A DNA stretch of 64,000 bases. It comes from an uncultured Cyclobacteriaceae bacterium (GTDB taxonomy: Bacteria; Bacteroidota; Bacteroidia; Cytophagales; Cyclobacteriaceae). The position numbers and the translations under genes are program-made. Numbering within the stretch: position 1 is the stretch's first letter; each line of letters starts with the position of its first letter. Below the pieces are notes generated by a model. It was not told the origin of the DNA. It saw only the letters and a list, made by a program, of their open reading frames with translations, and did no database searches. The stretch spans positions 310,001 through 374,000 of the forward strand of contig CALSPM010000005.1 in the NCBI GenBank assembly GCA_943788235.1, given 5' to 3'. Positions 1 to 8,130 of this stretch are shown piece after piece.

Positions 1-362
1 CCCACAAAGCCCACTTCTTTATCAAACATGTGCATAGAGCCTCCCTTTCCCTTGGAGACACCGGTTGACTTACCGAATAATTCTGCCATGATGTATTTAG
101 GGTCCGTTCCCAGGGCAATAGGATGGGCATGATCTCGGTAAGAAGTGATGTATTTATCTCCTTTGATAAGTGCAGAAACTGAGCCTGCTGCACAGGCCTC
201 TTGGCCAATGTAAAGGTGGCAAAATCCTCTTATTTTTTGTTGGCCGTACAATTGACCTGCCTTTTCTTCAAATCTGCGCATGAATAACATTTGTTCATAC
301 CAATTCAAGTAAGTTTCTTTAGAAAAGCCTACTTTGTTATTTTTTTTTGTTTTCGCTACCAT
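1..362 (-). CDS. pdhA: Pyruvate dehydrogenase E1 component alpha subunit, N-terminal part (cut by window edge)
   Basis: About 120 N-terminal residues are visible; the gene runs off the left edge. The product is the thiamine-diphosphate E1 alpha chain that decarboxylates pyruvate for the pyruvate dehydrogenase complex. The reverse-strand translation shows MLFMRRFEEKAGQLYGQ, then CHLYIGQEACAAG, SYRDHAHP and KGKGGSMHMF, all characteristic of PdhA. The ATG at 360-362 is directly preceded by AGGAGG, spaced too closely for an ideal ribosome site. A consensus promoter lies upstream at 421-451. A second E1, fused, lies at 14274-16241; its sequence is more like a branched-chain oxoacid E1. Confidence 0.9.
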   Translation of the reverse strand, partial: MVAKTKKNNKVGFSKETYLNWYEQMLFMRRFEEKAGQLYGQQKIRGFCHLYIGQEACAAGSVSALIKGDKYITSYRDHAHPIALGTDPKYIMAELFGKSTGVSKGKGGSMHMFDKEVGFV

Positions 363-420
363 ACCTCCTGCGCTCTTATGTAAAATTCTTTTAATTTGCC
401 CCTAACAATTTAAAGGAGGA

Positions 421-451
421 CAAAAATAATTAAAATATACTGTTCCTCAAA
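421..451 (-). promoter_or_regulatory. Bacteroidota-type promoter for pdhA
   Basis: Read on the minus strand there is TTTG (448-451), exactly 19 bases, then TATTTTTG (421-428). This is a full match to the Bacteroidota housekeeping promoter TTTG-N19-TAnnTTTG. Transcription would begin near 414, giving pdhA a leader of about 50 bases. It partly overlaps the space just before recF, so the two genes are divergent. Confidence 0.75.
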
Positions 452-455
452 TTTA

Positions 456-1568
456 ATGAAAATCAAAGCACTTGCACTTCAAAATTTTAAGAATTACGAA
501 AATTTGGCCTTGGAATTTTCGGAGGGGATTCAGTTATTCCTCGGTCAGAATGGTATGGGGAAAACGAATTTATTAGATGCTTTACATTATTTAACCTTCA
601 CGAAGACCGCTTTTGTAAATACAGATAATCAGAATATTAGAAAAGGAGCCTTGTATTTTCTTTTGAAAGGGAATTTTGATAATGAAGGAAAATACCATGA
701 AGTGATTTGTTACCATGAGGTGAGGAAAAAAAAAGTAATCAAACTCAACGGATATCCCTATGAGAGGATCATTGAACACATTGGCAGATTACCTTTAGTA
801 CTGAGCACCCCCTATGATAGTGATTTGATAAGGGAAACCAGCGAGGTTCGCAGAAAGTGGATAGATGGTTGTATTGCCCAATACAATCAAGAATATTTAG
901 CTGATTTAATGGGATATAATAGGATTTTGAGTCAAAGAAATACATTGCTGAAGAGCATGGAGGGTCATTTAAATGGCTCCAATAGTTCTCTTTTGGACAC
1001 TTATGATACCCAATTAATTACGTTATCCAAAAATTTGAGTCAGGTACGTGCAGATTTTGTCAATAAGTTTATTCCTTTTTTGACCGCCAATGAAGGGCTG
1101 ATTGTTTTTGACCGCGAAACATGTTCAATGACTTACCAATCTCAAGTATTGGCAGTGGATTTTGAGCGTACTTTTTTAGAAAGTCGAAAGAAAGATCTTG
1201 TCACCCAACGTTCAAATGTAGGTTCACACAAGGATGATTATTCCTTTTTGATGGATGGGCAGCCGTTAAAAAAGTTTGGGTCTCAAGGGCAACAAAAAAG
1301 TTTTCTAATTGCGTTAAGGCTTTCGCAATATGATTATTTGGCTAAAGCGACGAAGACAAAGCCGATGTTACTTTTGGATGATATTTTTGATAAATTAGAT
1401 GATGAGCGTATTGAGAGGCTTACAGATTTATTAAGCGATTCGGTAAGATTTGGTCAAGTATTTATCACAGATGCTCGAAAAGAAAGGACATCTTTACTTT
1501 TGAAAGACAAGTATAATGCTAAAATATTTGAAATAGGAAATGGAAAGGTAAACAGTTATGAAACATGA
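456..1568 (+). CDS. recF: DNA replication and repair protein RecF
   Basis: A 370-residue SMC-like ATPase that helps load RecA at gapped DNA during recombinational repair. Visible motifs are a Walker A GQNGMGKT at about residues 30-37, an ABC-type signature region GSQGQQKS at about 275-282, and a Walker B/D-loop LLLDDIFDKLDD near 305. Length is normal for the family. The start ATG lies about 30 bases after the divergent pdhA promoter. The last 11 bases overlap the DUF721 gene, a pairing common in Bacteroidota and consistent with a replication/repair operon. Confidence 0.95.
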   Translation: MKIKALALQNFKNYENLALEFSEGIQLFLGQNGMGKTNLLDALHYLTFTKTAFVNTDNQNIRKGALYFLLKGNFDNEGKYHEVICYHEVRKKKVIKLNGYPYERIIEHIGRLPLVLSTPYDSDLIRETSEVRRKWIDGCIAQYNQEYLADLMGYNRILSQRNTLLKSMEGHLNGSNSSLLDTYDTQLITLSKNLSQVRADFVNKFIPFLTANEGLIVFDRETCSMTYQSQVLAVDFERTFLESRKKDLVTQRSNVGSHKDDYSFLMDGQPLKKFGSQGQQKSFLIALRLSQYDYLAKATKTKPMLLLDDIFDKLDDERIERLTDLLSDSVRFGQVFITDARKERTSLLLKDKYNAKIFEIGNGKVNSYET

Positions 1569-1848
1569 CCGTACCCAAAGCTTGAGAGAGGCTATTGGTA
1601 AATATTTAAAAGAAGAAAAGCTCGAGGGGAAGCTCAATGAGCATAAACTTATTGGTATGTGGCAGGAACTCATGGGGCCTACTATTGCGAATCGTACGGC
1701 TCGAATGTTTATCAAAAAAAAGACACTCTATGTTAACATGAATTCAGCGCCACTAAAACAAGAGCTGAACATGTCAAAGGCTAAGGTTTTGAAATTAATT
1801 CATAAAAAGGTGGATATAGACATCATCGATGATGTTAAATTCCTTTAG
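1558..1848 (+). CDS. DUF721 family protein (DciA-like)
   Basis: A 96-residue protein with the DUF721 pattern: a basic N-terminal helix, GMWQELMGPTIANRT near residues 33-47, then LYVNMNSAPLKQEL and a C-terminal VDDV-like strand. DUF721 includes DciA, a loader or operator of the replicative helicase DnaB in many bacteria without DnaC. The role here is inferred from family and from its position overlapping the end of recF. It ends in a genuine TAG stop, which shows that TAG is a normal stop codon in this genome. Confidence 0.8.
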   Translation: MKHDRTQSLREAIGKYLKEEKLEGKLNEHKLIGMWQELMGPTIANRTARMFIKKKTLYVNMNSAPLKQELNMSKAKVLKLIHKKVDIDIIDDVKFL

Positions 1849-1855
1849 TGCGCTG

Positions 1856-2572
1856 TTATTTTATTTTTTTTAGAGGGATTTCTTTTTCTCGGAAGGGAAA
1901 ATGATAGATCAGATAATAACTGAATCCCATGTTGGCTGTTTTTTCATCAGTGCCACTTTTCCAATTTCTACCCCAGCCGGGGATATCAAAAGGGATGAAT
2001 TGATCTGGAGCAGAAATATTTTTCATAATTTCTATGCGCAGGACGGAGCCTAAAAAAACATTTTTCCAAATCTGGACATTGAGTCTTAATAGTATTTCTG
2101 TCCAATGGGCTGAAATATTTTGATTTGAGAATTGTAAGGGTTGGGTACCAAACCAAGGATTTTCCTCTGTAAAATTCAATTGGTCAGAAAACCTACTTTG
2201 TGCATATCGAAGACCTAACGAAATCATATTTCTATATTTGTTAGAAGGGATGAGATTATAATCGATGCCCCACTTTAAAAAAGCTCCTTTGTTGGTATAA
2301 TCGTAAGTTTTTATTCGGTTTATTTCTTCTACGCCACCCTCAAAGGCAAGGAGGAATCGGTGAAAATCGAGATCGATCATTCCACCCAAAGAACTTTTAT
2401 GGGGCTTTATAGCTGTCCCCATTAATCTAGAGACATCTATACCAACATGCAACCTCGAGGGATTCCAATCTGGTTTAATTCGCACAGTATCTGCTGTTTG
2501 ACTCATCCCAATAAAAGGGAGAAGCGTAAGGATTAAAATGTTATAGATAGATTTCAAAATTGATAGGAACAT
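1856..2572 (-). CDS. DUF6048 family exported protein
   Basis: About 238 residues beginning with a signal peptide (MFLSILKSIYNIL..., cleavage likely after GMSQ). The rest has alternating strands and an aromatic-rich C-terminus typical of small outer-membrane beta-barrels. An in-frame ATG 14 codons upstream (2614) exists, but 2572 puts the signal peptide at the N-terminus. The gene overlaps the preceding DUF6452 lipoprotein by about 30 bases. The two families are often neighbours in Bacteroidota; the family name is from memory of that pairing. Function unknown. Confidence 0.65.
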   Translation of the reverse strand: MFLSILKSIYNILILTLLPFIGMSQTADTVRIKPDWNPSRLHVGIDVSRLMGTAIKPHKSSLGGMIDLDFHRFLLAFEGGVEEINRIKTYDYTNKGAFLKWGIDYNLIPSNKYRNMISLGLRYAQSRFSDQLNFTEENPWFGTQPLQFSNQNISAHWTEILLRLNVQIWKNVFLGSVLRIEIMKNISAPDQFIPFDIPGWGRNWKSGTDEKTANMGFSYYLIYHFPFREKEIPLKKIK

Positions 2573-2987
2573 AATCGAGATGAACTTCTGATCCAACGAT
2601 GACCAGTGAGTCAAAAGATTGATAGCTTGTATCTAAGTCATAAAACCTAATGGTAGCTTCACAAGAAAGGTCATAAATGAGGGGTTGACTTTTATAACCA
2701 ATGGCTAATGAATAAAGGCTACTGTCTGTGTAATAATGAAAGACTGCTTCATTGTTTTCAACAGGCAATGGGAGAAGCATACCTATGAGTGTGTCTCGAT
2801 CTCCTGGCAATCGACCAAAACCTTCCAAAGTGATCGAATCAAACGCAATGATTTTACTTTCACCACTTAACAGATTAAATGTGGCCACCGCATAATTTCC
2901 ATAAGGATCCAATGTACAATCCTCAACCTCATTACAGGACTCGAATAGGCAAAAACCAAAACTTAAAAAGAATAACCAAAATCGCAT
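2541..2987 (-). CDS. DUF6452 family lipoprotein
   Basis: 148 residues with a lipoprotein signal: a short hydrophobic stretch after MRFWLFF and a cysteine following LFES at about residue 18, so the mature protein is probably lipid-anchored. Further cysteines follow (EVEDC; DLSCEA). It is the first gene of a two-gene minus-strand unit with the DUF6048 protein. A TAACTTTG -7-like element lies immediately upstream at 2994-3001, which would give an almost leaderless transcript. No biochemical function is known to me. Confidence 0.6.
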   Translation of the reverse strand: MRFWLFFLSFGFCLFESCNEVEDCTLDPYGNYAVATFNLLSGESKIIAFDSITLEGFGRLPGDRDTLIGMLLPLPVENNEAVFHYYTDSSLYSLAIGYKSQPLIYDLSCEATIRFYDLDTSYQSFDSLVIVGSEVHLDYVPINFEIYL

Positions 2988-2993
2988 TATTTA

Positions 2994-3001
2994 CAAAGTT
3001 A
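2994..3001 (-). promoter_or_regulatory. Candidate -7 element for the DUF6452/DUF6048 pair
   Basis: On the minus strand TAACTTTG matches the Bacteroidota -7 consensus TAnnTTTG exactly, ending about 6 bases from the ATG. No TTTG is found 19 bases upstream, so only half of the promoter is supported. Confidence 0.35.
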
Positions 3002-3046
3002 GTTAATGGATGCTCATCTTGGATGCTTAAGCGACTCCATTTGTGT

Positions 3047-3054
3047 TAGCTTTG
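3047..3054 (+). promoter_or_regulatory. rimO: Candidate -7 element for rimO
   Basis: TAGCTTTG, followed by C, matches TAnnTTTG exactly about 20 bases before the GTG start of rimO. The -33 TTTG is not at the expected spacing; only a TTG at 3019-3021 is nearby. Confidence 0.4.
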
Positions 3055-3074
3055 CAAAAAATTAATATTATTTT

Positions 3075-4391
3075 GTGAAGACCAAAGGAAAAAAGAAGGA
3101 TAAAGTGAATATCGTTACACTTGGGTGTTCCAAGAATATTGTCGATTCAGAAGTTATGTTGACCCAATTAAAAGGCAACCAAATTGACACCACCCATGAG
3201 TCAGAAAGTGATGATGCCAATATAGTGGTAATCAATACTTGCGGGTTTATTGATAATGCAAAGCAAGAATCAATCGATACGATATTGAGGTATGCAGATG
3301 CCAAAGAGGACGGGATCGTGGAGAAAGTTTTTGTCACGGGCTGTCTCTCGGAGCGCTACAGAGTAGCACTTCAAAGAGAAATTACAAACGTGGATGGCTG
3401 GTTTGGTACCATGGAGCTTCCTTTGCTACTTAAAAGGTTCAATGCTACCTATAAAAATGAATTGTTGGGGGAACGTATTACCACAACGGCTAACCACTAT
3501 GCTTATTTGAAAATATCCGAGGGTTGTGACCGACCTTGCACCTTTTGCGCTATCCCATTGATGCGTGGGAAGCACGTTTCAAAACCCATTGAGGAGATTC
3601 TTTTGGAGGCAAAGAATTTAGTGAAAAATGGGACCAAAGAGATTTTATTAATCGCTCAAGATTCAACTTATTATGGCCTAGATATCTATAAAAAAAGAGC
3701 GCTTGCTGATTTGATGAATCAGGTGGCAGATGTCGAAGGCCTTGATTGGATCAGGCTTCACTATGCCTTTCCTAGTGGATTTCCGATGGATGTTTTGGAT
3801 GTGATGGCCAACAGGAACAATATTTGCAATTATCTGGACATACCCTTACAGCATGGATCAACGCGTATGCTTGAATTGATGAGAAGAGGCACGACTCGGG
3901 AGAAAACAGAGGTTCTTTTGAATGACATAAGAGAGAAAATTCCTAAAATTGCCGTTAGAACTACGCTGATAGTTGGGCATCCGGGCGAAACTGAAGAAGC
4001 ATTTATGGATTTGATGGACTTTGTTGAAAAAAATAGATTTGAAAGATTAGGCGTCTTTACCTATTCTCATGAGGAGGATACTCATTCTTATACGATGAAA
4101 GATGATGTTCCCGATGAGGTAAAGCAACAACGCTTAGAGGCAATTATGGAACTACAAGAGGGGATTTCCGCAGAAATAAATGCTGAAAAAGTGGGGAAAA
4201 AATACCGCGTGTTGATTGATCGGTTTGAGGGAGGCCAATATGTCGGACGTACCGAGCATGATTCTCCTGAAGTGGATAATGAAGTACTTATAAATTCGGA
4301 TGGTGGTTATCTTAGGGTGGGAGATTTTTGTGAAGTAGTCATCACATCTGCATCGGCTTTTGATTTATATGCAAAACCCATAAAAGCCTAG
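3075..4391 (+). CDS. rimO: Ribosomal protein S12 methylthiotransferase RimO
   Basis: 438 residues; a radical-SAM enzyme that adds a methylthio group to an aspartate of ribosomal protein S12. The N-terminal methylthiotransferase domain has the three cluster cysteines in LGCSKN, NTCGF and TGCLSERY. The radical-SAM motif CDRPCTFC lies near residue 155, and a C-terminal TRAM domain starts at about 375. The start is GTG; no upstream in-frame ATG gives a better N-terminus. It is followed 7 bases later by bshC. Confidence 0.95.
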   Translation: MKTKGKKKDKVNIVTLGCSKNIVDSEVMLTQLKGNQIDTTHESESDDANIVVINTCGFIDNAKQESIDTILRYADAKEDGIVEKVFVTGCLSERYRVALQREITNVDGWFGTMELPLLLKRFNATYKNELLGERITTTANHYAYLKISEGCDRPCTFCAIPLMRGKHVSKPIEEILLEAKNLVKNGTKEILLIAQDSTYYGLDIYKKRALADLMNQVADVEGLDWIRLHYAFPSGFPMDVLDVMANRNNICNYLDIPLQHGSTRMLELMRRGTTREKTEVLLNDIREKIPKIAVRTTLIVGHPGETEEAFMDLMDFVEKNRFERLGVFTYSHEEDTHSYTMKDDVPDEVKQQRLEAIMELQEGISAEINAEKVGKKYRVLIDRFEGGQYVGRTEHDSPEVDNEVLINSDGGYLRVGDFCEVVITSASAFDLYAKPIKA

Positions 4392-4398
4392 TTTAATC

Positions 4399-5955
4399 AT
4401 GAAAAAAACACATCTATCGTTACGAAAAGTAGGCTCTTTTTCAAAGATGTTTTTAGATTATATTGAGGGACAAGATGCGTTGAACGAATTTTATGAGTGG
4501 AAGCCTAAAATTGAATCCTTTCAATCTGCAATCACTAATAAAGCCTTCAGTCCGGCAAAGAGAAAGACGCTTGTAGATGCTTTAGAGCGTCAGTATGACG
4601 GCTTGACCTGTGTATTAAAACTTTCGGAGAACATTCAAAGCCTTTCAGAAGCGCGTACCTTCACCGTCACTACAGGTCATCAGTTAAATATATTTACAGG
4701 TCCTCTTTATTTTTTATTCAAGCTAATCACTACCATTAATTTATCAAAAAAGCTTAAGGCACATTATCCTGATTATCATTTTATTCCCGTCTATTGGATG
4801 GCTACTGAAGACCATGATTTTGAAGAAATTAGCTTTTTCAACATGTTTGGTAAAAAATATCAATGGACTACCGAACAAACCGGTGCAGTAGGAAGATTTG
4901 ATCCTTCTTCATTAACTGAGGTACTGGATCAGGTACGTGAGAACGTTGAGTTATTTGAAAAAGCTTATGGTCGATTTAAAACTTTAGCAGATTCAGTGCG
5001 ATTTTACGTAAATGAACTCTTTGGATCTGAAGGCCTGATCGTGGTTGATGGTGATGATTCTCAATTGAAGGCCCAGTTTGCACCTATAATGAAGGATGAT
5101 ATCCTCAATCAAAATGCGCATCAGAGGGTAAAACAGACCAATGAGCAATTGATTGATTTAGGTTACAAATCACAAGCATTTAGTAGGCCCATTAACTTTT
5201 TCTATCTCGATGATTTTCGGAGACGTATTATTTCTGATGGTGAAAATTTCAGTGTGGTGGACTCAGACATTAAATTTACCAAGCGGGAAATTCTTTCAGA
5301 GATTGATCATTATCCAGAGAGGTTCAGTCCCAATGTGATTATGAGACCGGTTTATCAAGAGGTTATATTACCCAATATAGCTTATTTAGGAGGGCCAGCA
5401 GAGATCATTTATTGGCTACAATTAAAAGGAGTTTTTGATTACTACAAGATGATTTTTCCTGTTTTAATGCCTCGAAATTTCGGGATGATTATTAATCAGA
5501 CTACAGCAAAAAAGGCAAAAAAATTAGGCATAGCTAATGAGCAACTCTTTCGAAGCAAAGAACAATTGAAAGCAGATTATTTAAGTCGGACAAGTGCGCA
5601 TCAACCTACTCTAAATGATCAAAAGCAGTCATTCAGTGATTTGTTTGAATCGATAAAAATAAAAGTGGAAATGATTGATCAATCTTTGGGAGGTTATATC
5701 GACTCAGAGGAAGTGAAAGCCATAAAGGCGTTAGCGCATATCGAGAAAAAGCTTAAAAAATCCCTAGAAAAAAATCATCGAACAGCACTCATACAGATAG
5801 AGGGTATTAAGGATAGATTATTTCCGAGCGGGGTCCTTCAAGAACGTAGCGAAAACTATTTAAACTTTTATTTTAATAATACAGCGCTAATTCAGGAGCT
5901 ATTGGATGAATTTGAACCCTTTGAATTTTCATTTTATCTATTTTGGGAGGAATAA
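4399..5955 (+). CDS. bshC: Bacillithiol biosynthesis cysteine-adding enzyme BshC
   Basis: 518 residues, normal for BshC, the ligase that joins cysteine to glucosaminyl-malate in the last step of bacillithiol synthesis. Family hallmarks are TVTTGHQLNIFTGPLYFLFK at about 93-112, YWMATEDHDFEEI at about 132-144 and GGPAEIIYWLQLK near 333-345. A coiled-coil stretch follows near 420-460. Its end overlaps the 5-formyl-THF cyclo-ligase gene by 13 bases, and the bacillithiol disulfide reductase gene follows, so the three genes are very likely co-transcribed. Confidence 0.93.
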   Translation: MKKTHLSLRKVGSFSKMFLDYIEGQDALNEFYEWKPKIESFQSAITNKAFSPAKRKTLVDALERQYDGLTCVLKLSENIQSLSEARTFTVTTGHQLNIFTGPLYFLFKLITTINLSKKLKAHYPDYHFIPVYWMATEDHDFEEISFFNMFGKKYQWTTEQTGAVGRFDPSSLTEVLDQVRENVELFEKAYGRFKTLADSVRFYVNELFGSEGLIVVDGDDSQLKAQFAPIMKDDILNQNAHQRVKQTNEQLIDLGYKSQAFSRPINFFYLDDFRRRIISDGENFSVVDSDIKFTKREILSEIDHYPERFSPNVIMRPVYQEVILPNIAYLGGPAEIIYWLQLKGVFDYYKMIFPVLMPRNFGMIINQTTAKKAKKLGIANEQLFRSKEQLKADYLSRTSAHQPTLNDQKQSFSDLFESIKIKVEMIDQSLGGYIDSEEVKAIKALAHIEKKLKKSLEKNHRTALIQIEGIKDRLFPSGVLQERSENYLNFYFNNTALIQELLDEFEPFEFSFYLFWEE

Positions 5956-6524
5956 GTTCAAAAGAGGAATTAAGAAAGTATTTTTTAATGTATCGAAAGA
6001 TGCTCGATGTACAGGTGTATATCGAGCGCAACCAGCAGATTCAAAACCTTTGCTTAGCGTTGATGGAAAATCTTAATATTCAATATTTTCACACCTATCT
6101 CGCCATAGGCAAAAACAAAGAGCCAGTGACACAAACCATCATTCAAACTTCTTGGTCCTGCGGGCGTCAGGTCTTGATATCCAAAATAGATTTTCAAAAC
6201 CGGAGTATGTCTCATCATACTTATGAATCGACCGATAAAATCCAAATCAGTCGCTATGGTATTCCAGAACCGGTGCATCAGGCTTCTGCTGCTTTAGATG
6301 ATTTACAAGCGATTCTTGTACCCTTGTTAGCTGTGGATAAGAAAGGGAATAGGATTGGCTACGGAAAAGGCTATTATGACGAGTTATTGAGTGAAATCAG
6401 CCATTTAAAGGTTCAAAAGATAGGATTATGCCTGAGTGGCCCAGTTGATTTAATTCCTTATGTCGAGGCGCATGATGTTGCATTAGATTATTGTATTACA
6501 CCCCATAAAGTATATCGATTTTGA
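5943..6524 (+). CDS. 5-formyltetrahydrofolate cyclo-ligase
   Basis: 193 residues; converts 5-formyl-THF to 5,10-methenyl-THF with ATP. The family signature RIGYGKGYYDELL is present near residue 140, and SSKEELRKYFLMYRKML is a typical N-terminus. The only reasonable start is TTG at 5943, inside the end of bshC with GGGAGG overlapping it; an ATA or other weak start a few codons later cannot be excluded. The stop overlaps the TTG start of ypdA (TTGA), a sign of translational coupling. Confidence 0.88.
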   Translation: MGGISSKEELRKYFLMYRKMLDVQVYIERNQQIQNLCLALMENLNIQYFHTYLAIGKNKEPVTQTIIQTSWSCGRQVLISKIDFQNRSMSHHTYESTDKIQISRYGIPEPVHQASAALDDLQAILVPLLAVDKKGNRIGYGKGYYDELLSEISHLKVQKIGLCLSGPVDLIPYVEAHDVALDYCITPHKVYRF

Positions 6525-7480
6525 AAGTAGATTGTTTGATTATTGGAGCGGGCCCGATTGGCCTTGCTTGTGCCATAGCCGCTAAAAAGGCAGGGTTGAG
6601 TAATTTGATTGTAGATCGGGGGACTTTGGTTAATTCAATCTATCATTATCCGGCAAACATGACTTTCTTCTCTACTTCAGATAGATTAGAAATAGGGGAA
6701 GTCCCCTTTATTTCAAATAGTCCCAAACCTACGAGATCTGAAGCCTTAGAATACTATAGAAGGGTAACACTTGCTTGGGATTTAAAGGTCAATTTGTATG
6801 AAGAAATCGTCAGTGTCGTTAAGAAAGATCAACTTTTTGACATAAAAACGACAAAAACTACGCATCAAGCGGCCTCAATTATTGTGGCAACAGGCTTTTA
6901 TGATTTGCCATTTTTGTTAAATCTCACTGGAGAATCCCTTTCTAAAGTAAAGCATTATTATCACGAGGCACATCCCTATTTTGGAATGAATGTAGCGGTT
7001 ATCGGATCCGCTAATTCGGCAGTGGATGCTGCCTTAGATACCTACAGAAAAGGGGCAAAAAAGGTAACGATGATTGTTCGAGAAGCTGAAATTGGGTCCA
7101 ATGTGAAGTATTGGGCTCGGCCAGATATTATAAATAGAATTGAGGAAGGAGCCATAAAAGCCTATTTTGAGTCAACGATTACCGAGATTCGACAGGATGA
7201 GATTGACGTTAAGACATCCGAGGGTGAGATAACTCTTGTCAATGATTTTGTTCTTGCCATGACAGGCTATCAGCCAGATTTTAATTTTTTAACTTCTATG
7301 GGGGTAAAGATAGGAACAGATGTCAATCGAACGCCTTTTCATAATTCTGAAACTATGGAAACCAATGTCTCAGGTATTTTTCTTGCTGGGGTTATTTGTG
7401 GAGGCCTAAAAACAAATAAATGGTTTATTGAGAATTCTCGTGAGCATGCTGAATTAATTATTAAAAAATTAATTTCTTGA
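6521..7480 (+). CDS. ypdA: Bacillithiol disulfide reductase YpdA (Bdr)
   Basis: 319 residues; a single-cysteine-type flavoprotein that uses NADPH to reduce oxidised bacillithiol. The N-terminal FAD site is CLIIGAGPIGLACAIAA at about 4-20 and the NADPH site is VAVIGSANSAVDAAL near 157-171. A C-terminal FLAGVICGG carries a cysteine. Location directly after bshC agrees with the assignment. The start is TTG overlapping the previous stop. Downstream lies a weak hairpin (TGCCT/AGGCA, 7482-7501) and a run of eight T at 7514-7521, possibly a poor terminator. Confidence 0.9.
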   Translation: MKVDCLIIGAGPIGLACAIAAKKAGLSNLIVDRGTLVNSIYHYPANMTFFSTSDRLEIGEVPFISNSPKPTRSEALEYYRRVTLAWDLKVNLYEEIVSVVKKDQLFDIKTTKTTHQAASIIVATGFYDLPFLLNLTGESLSKVKHYYHEAHPYFGMNVAVIGSANSAVDAALDTYRKGAKKVTMIVREAEIGSNVKYWARPDIINRIEEGAIKAYFESTITEIRQDEIDVKTSEGEITLVNDFVLAMTGYQPDFNFLTSMGVKIGTDVNRTPFHNSETMETNVSGIFLAGVICGGLKTNKWFIENSREHAELIIKKLIS

Positions 7481-7560
7481 TTGCCTAAATCCCAGAAGGC
7501 ATCCTTAAAGGAGTTTTTTTTGGAAGAGGTTGATAAATCGTATTAAGTAACTGAAATTAT

Positions 7561-7712
7561 TATTTTCGGAGTTCATATCAAGAAATAAGTATTTGATTAC
7601 AGTGGATTTGAGAGATAAATATTGAGGTCCCATCTTAGCACTATGGTTTTGGAGATGGTTCTCCAGTGGTTGGTTCTTATAAAGGCATTCTGTGGTGGGA
7701 TGCCTTTTTTTG
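7561..7712 (+). ncRNA. Candidate structured small RNA, copy 1 of a tandem pair
   Basis: A 150-base block repeated at 7803-7954 with no net indel and about 20 substitutions counted by eye. Predicted elements in order: ATCAA/TTGAT around a long loop (7576-7596); CCAT/ATGG (7630-7646); GGAGA/TCTCC with a 4-base loop (7651-7664); and an 8-bp terminator stem AAAGGCAT/ATGCCTTT followed by T7. Many differences from copy 2 fall in predicted loops. TATTTTCG at 7561-7568 resembles a -7 element but has no good -33 partner. The direction is set by the terminator. I do not recognise the RNA family. Confidence 0.5.
7681..7711 (+). terminator. Rho-independent terminator of repeat copy 1
   Basis: Perfect 8-bp stem AAAGGCAT (7681-7688) with ATGCCTTT (7700-7707), an 11-base loop, and a T run reaching 7711. 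A further hairpin GCCTG/CAGGC follows at about 7712-7728. Confidence 0.7.
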
Positions 7713-7802
7713 CCTGACATTCAACAGGCGCCCTAGCTATAAAAGGCAGTAGTCTTCCCGGGGCACTGAGGTATTTTGAGGGGTCTTATTTCCTTATCAC
7801 AG

Positions 7803-7954
7803 TTTTTTCGGAGTCCATATCAAGAAATAAGTATTTGATTACGGTAGATTTGAAAGATAAATATTGAAAGGCCATCTTGATAGTATGGTTTTGGAGATCC
7901 TTCTCCTATGGTTGGTTGTTTTAAAGGCATTCTGTGGTGGATTGCCTTTTTTTG
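7803..7954 (+). ncRNA. Candidate structured small RNA, copy 2 of a tandem pair
   Basis: The second copy, at a constant offset of 242 bases. The stems CCAT/ATGG, GGAGA/TCTCC and AAAGGCA/TGCCTTT are preserved, while the loops differ: CTTAGCACT versus CTTGATAGT, and TGGT versus TCCT. The first 50 bases are almost identical, including the ATCAA/TTGAT element. The spacer between copies (7713-7802) is not repeated. It is followed 62 bases later by a 37-codon membrane-peptide ORF, which could be under its control or unrelated. Confidence 0.5.
7923..7953 (+). terminator. Rho-independent terminator of repeat copy 2
   Basis: Stem AAAGGCA (7923-7929) with TGCCTTT (from 7943), followed by a T run to 7953. 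The loop sequence TCTGTGGTGG is shared with copy 1. Confidence 0.65.
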
Positions 7955-8016
7955 AAATCAGCCAAAAGAATTAATTGGGTTTAAAAAAAGAGGGAAGAAA
8001 AAAACGGTAAAGGAAA

Positions 8017-8130
8017 ATGATAAAAATCCAACTTCTTATGATACTTATCGTAATTTCAACCTACGCATTATTGCTATTGATTGTGAGTAATATGATTTCA
8101 TCAAACAAAATGAATCCTACCCATGTATAA
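8017..8130 (+). CDS. Small hydrophobic membrane peptide (37 aa)
   Basis: An ATG-initiated ORF of 37 codons that would encode one transmembrane helix: MIKIQLLMILIVISTYALLL followed by a short polar tail ending NKMNPTHV. A purine-rich AAAGGAAA just upstream could serve as a ribosome site. It lies between the tandem RNA repeats and the TonB receptor gene in an otherwise non-coding 900-base region. It could be a small regulatory or toxin-like membrane peptide, or a chance ORF; nothing else identifies it. 8131-8398 holds only T-rich sequence and the leader of the next gene. Confidence 0.4.
   Translation: MIKIQLLMILIVISTYALLLLIVSNMISSNKMNPTHV

Noticed and set aside
7505-7720. 71-codon ORF on the minus strand across repeat copy 1
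   Set aside because: It runs antisense through the structured repeat, is not preserved in copy 2, and has no plausible protein character.
7561-7954. Direct repeats as ends of an insertion sequence or as a CRISPR array
   Set aside because: No transposase lies between or beside them, there are only two long copies separated by 90 bases, and each carries a terminator; this does not fit either element.
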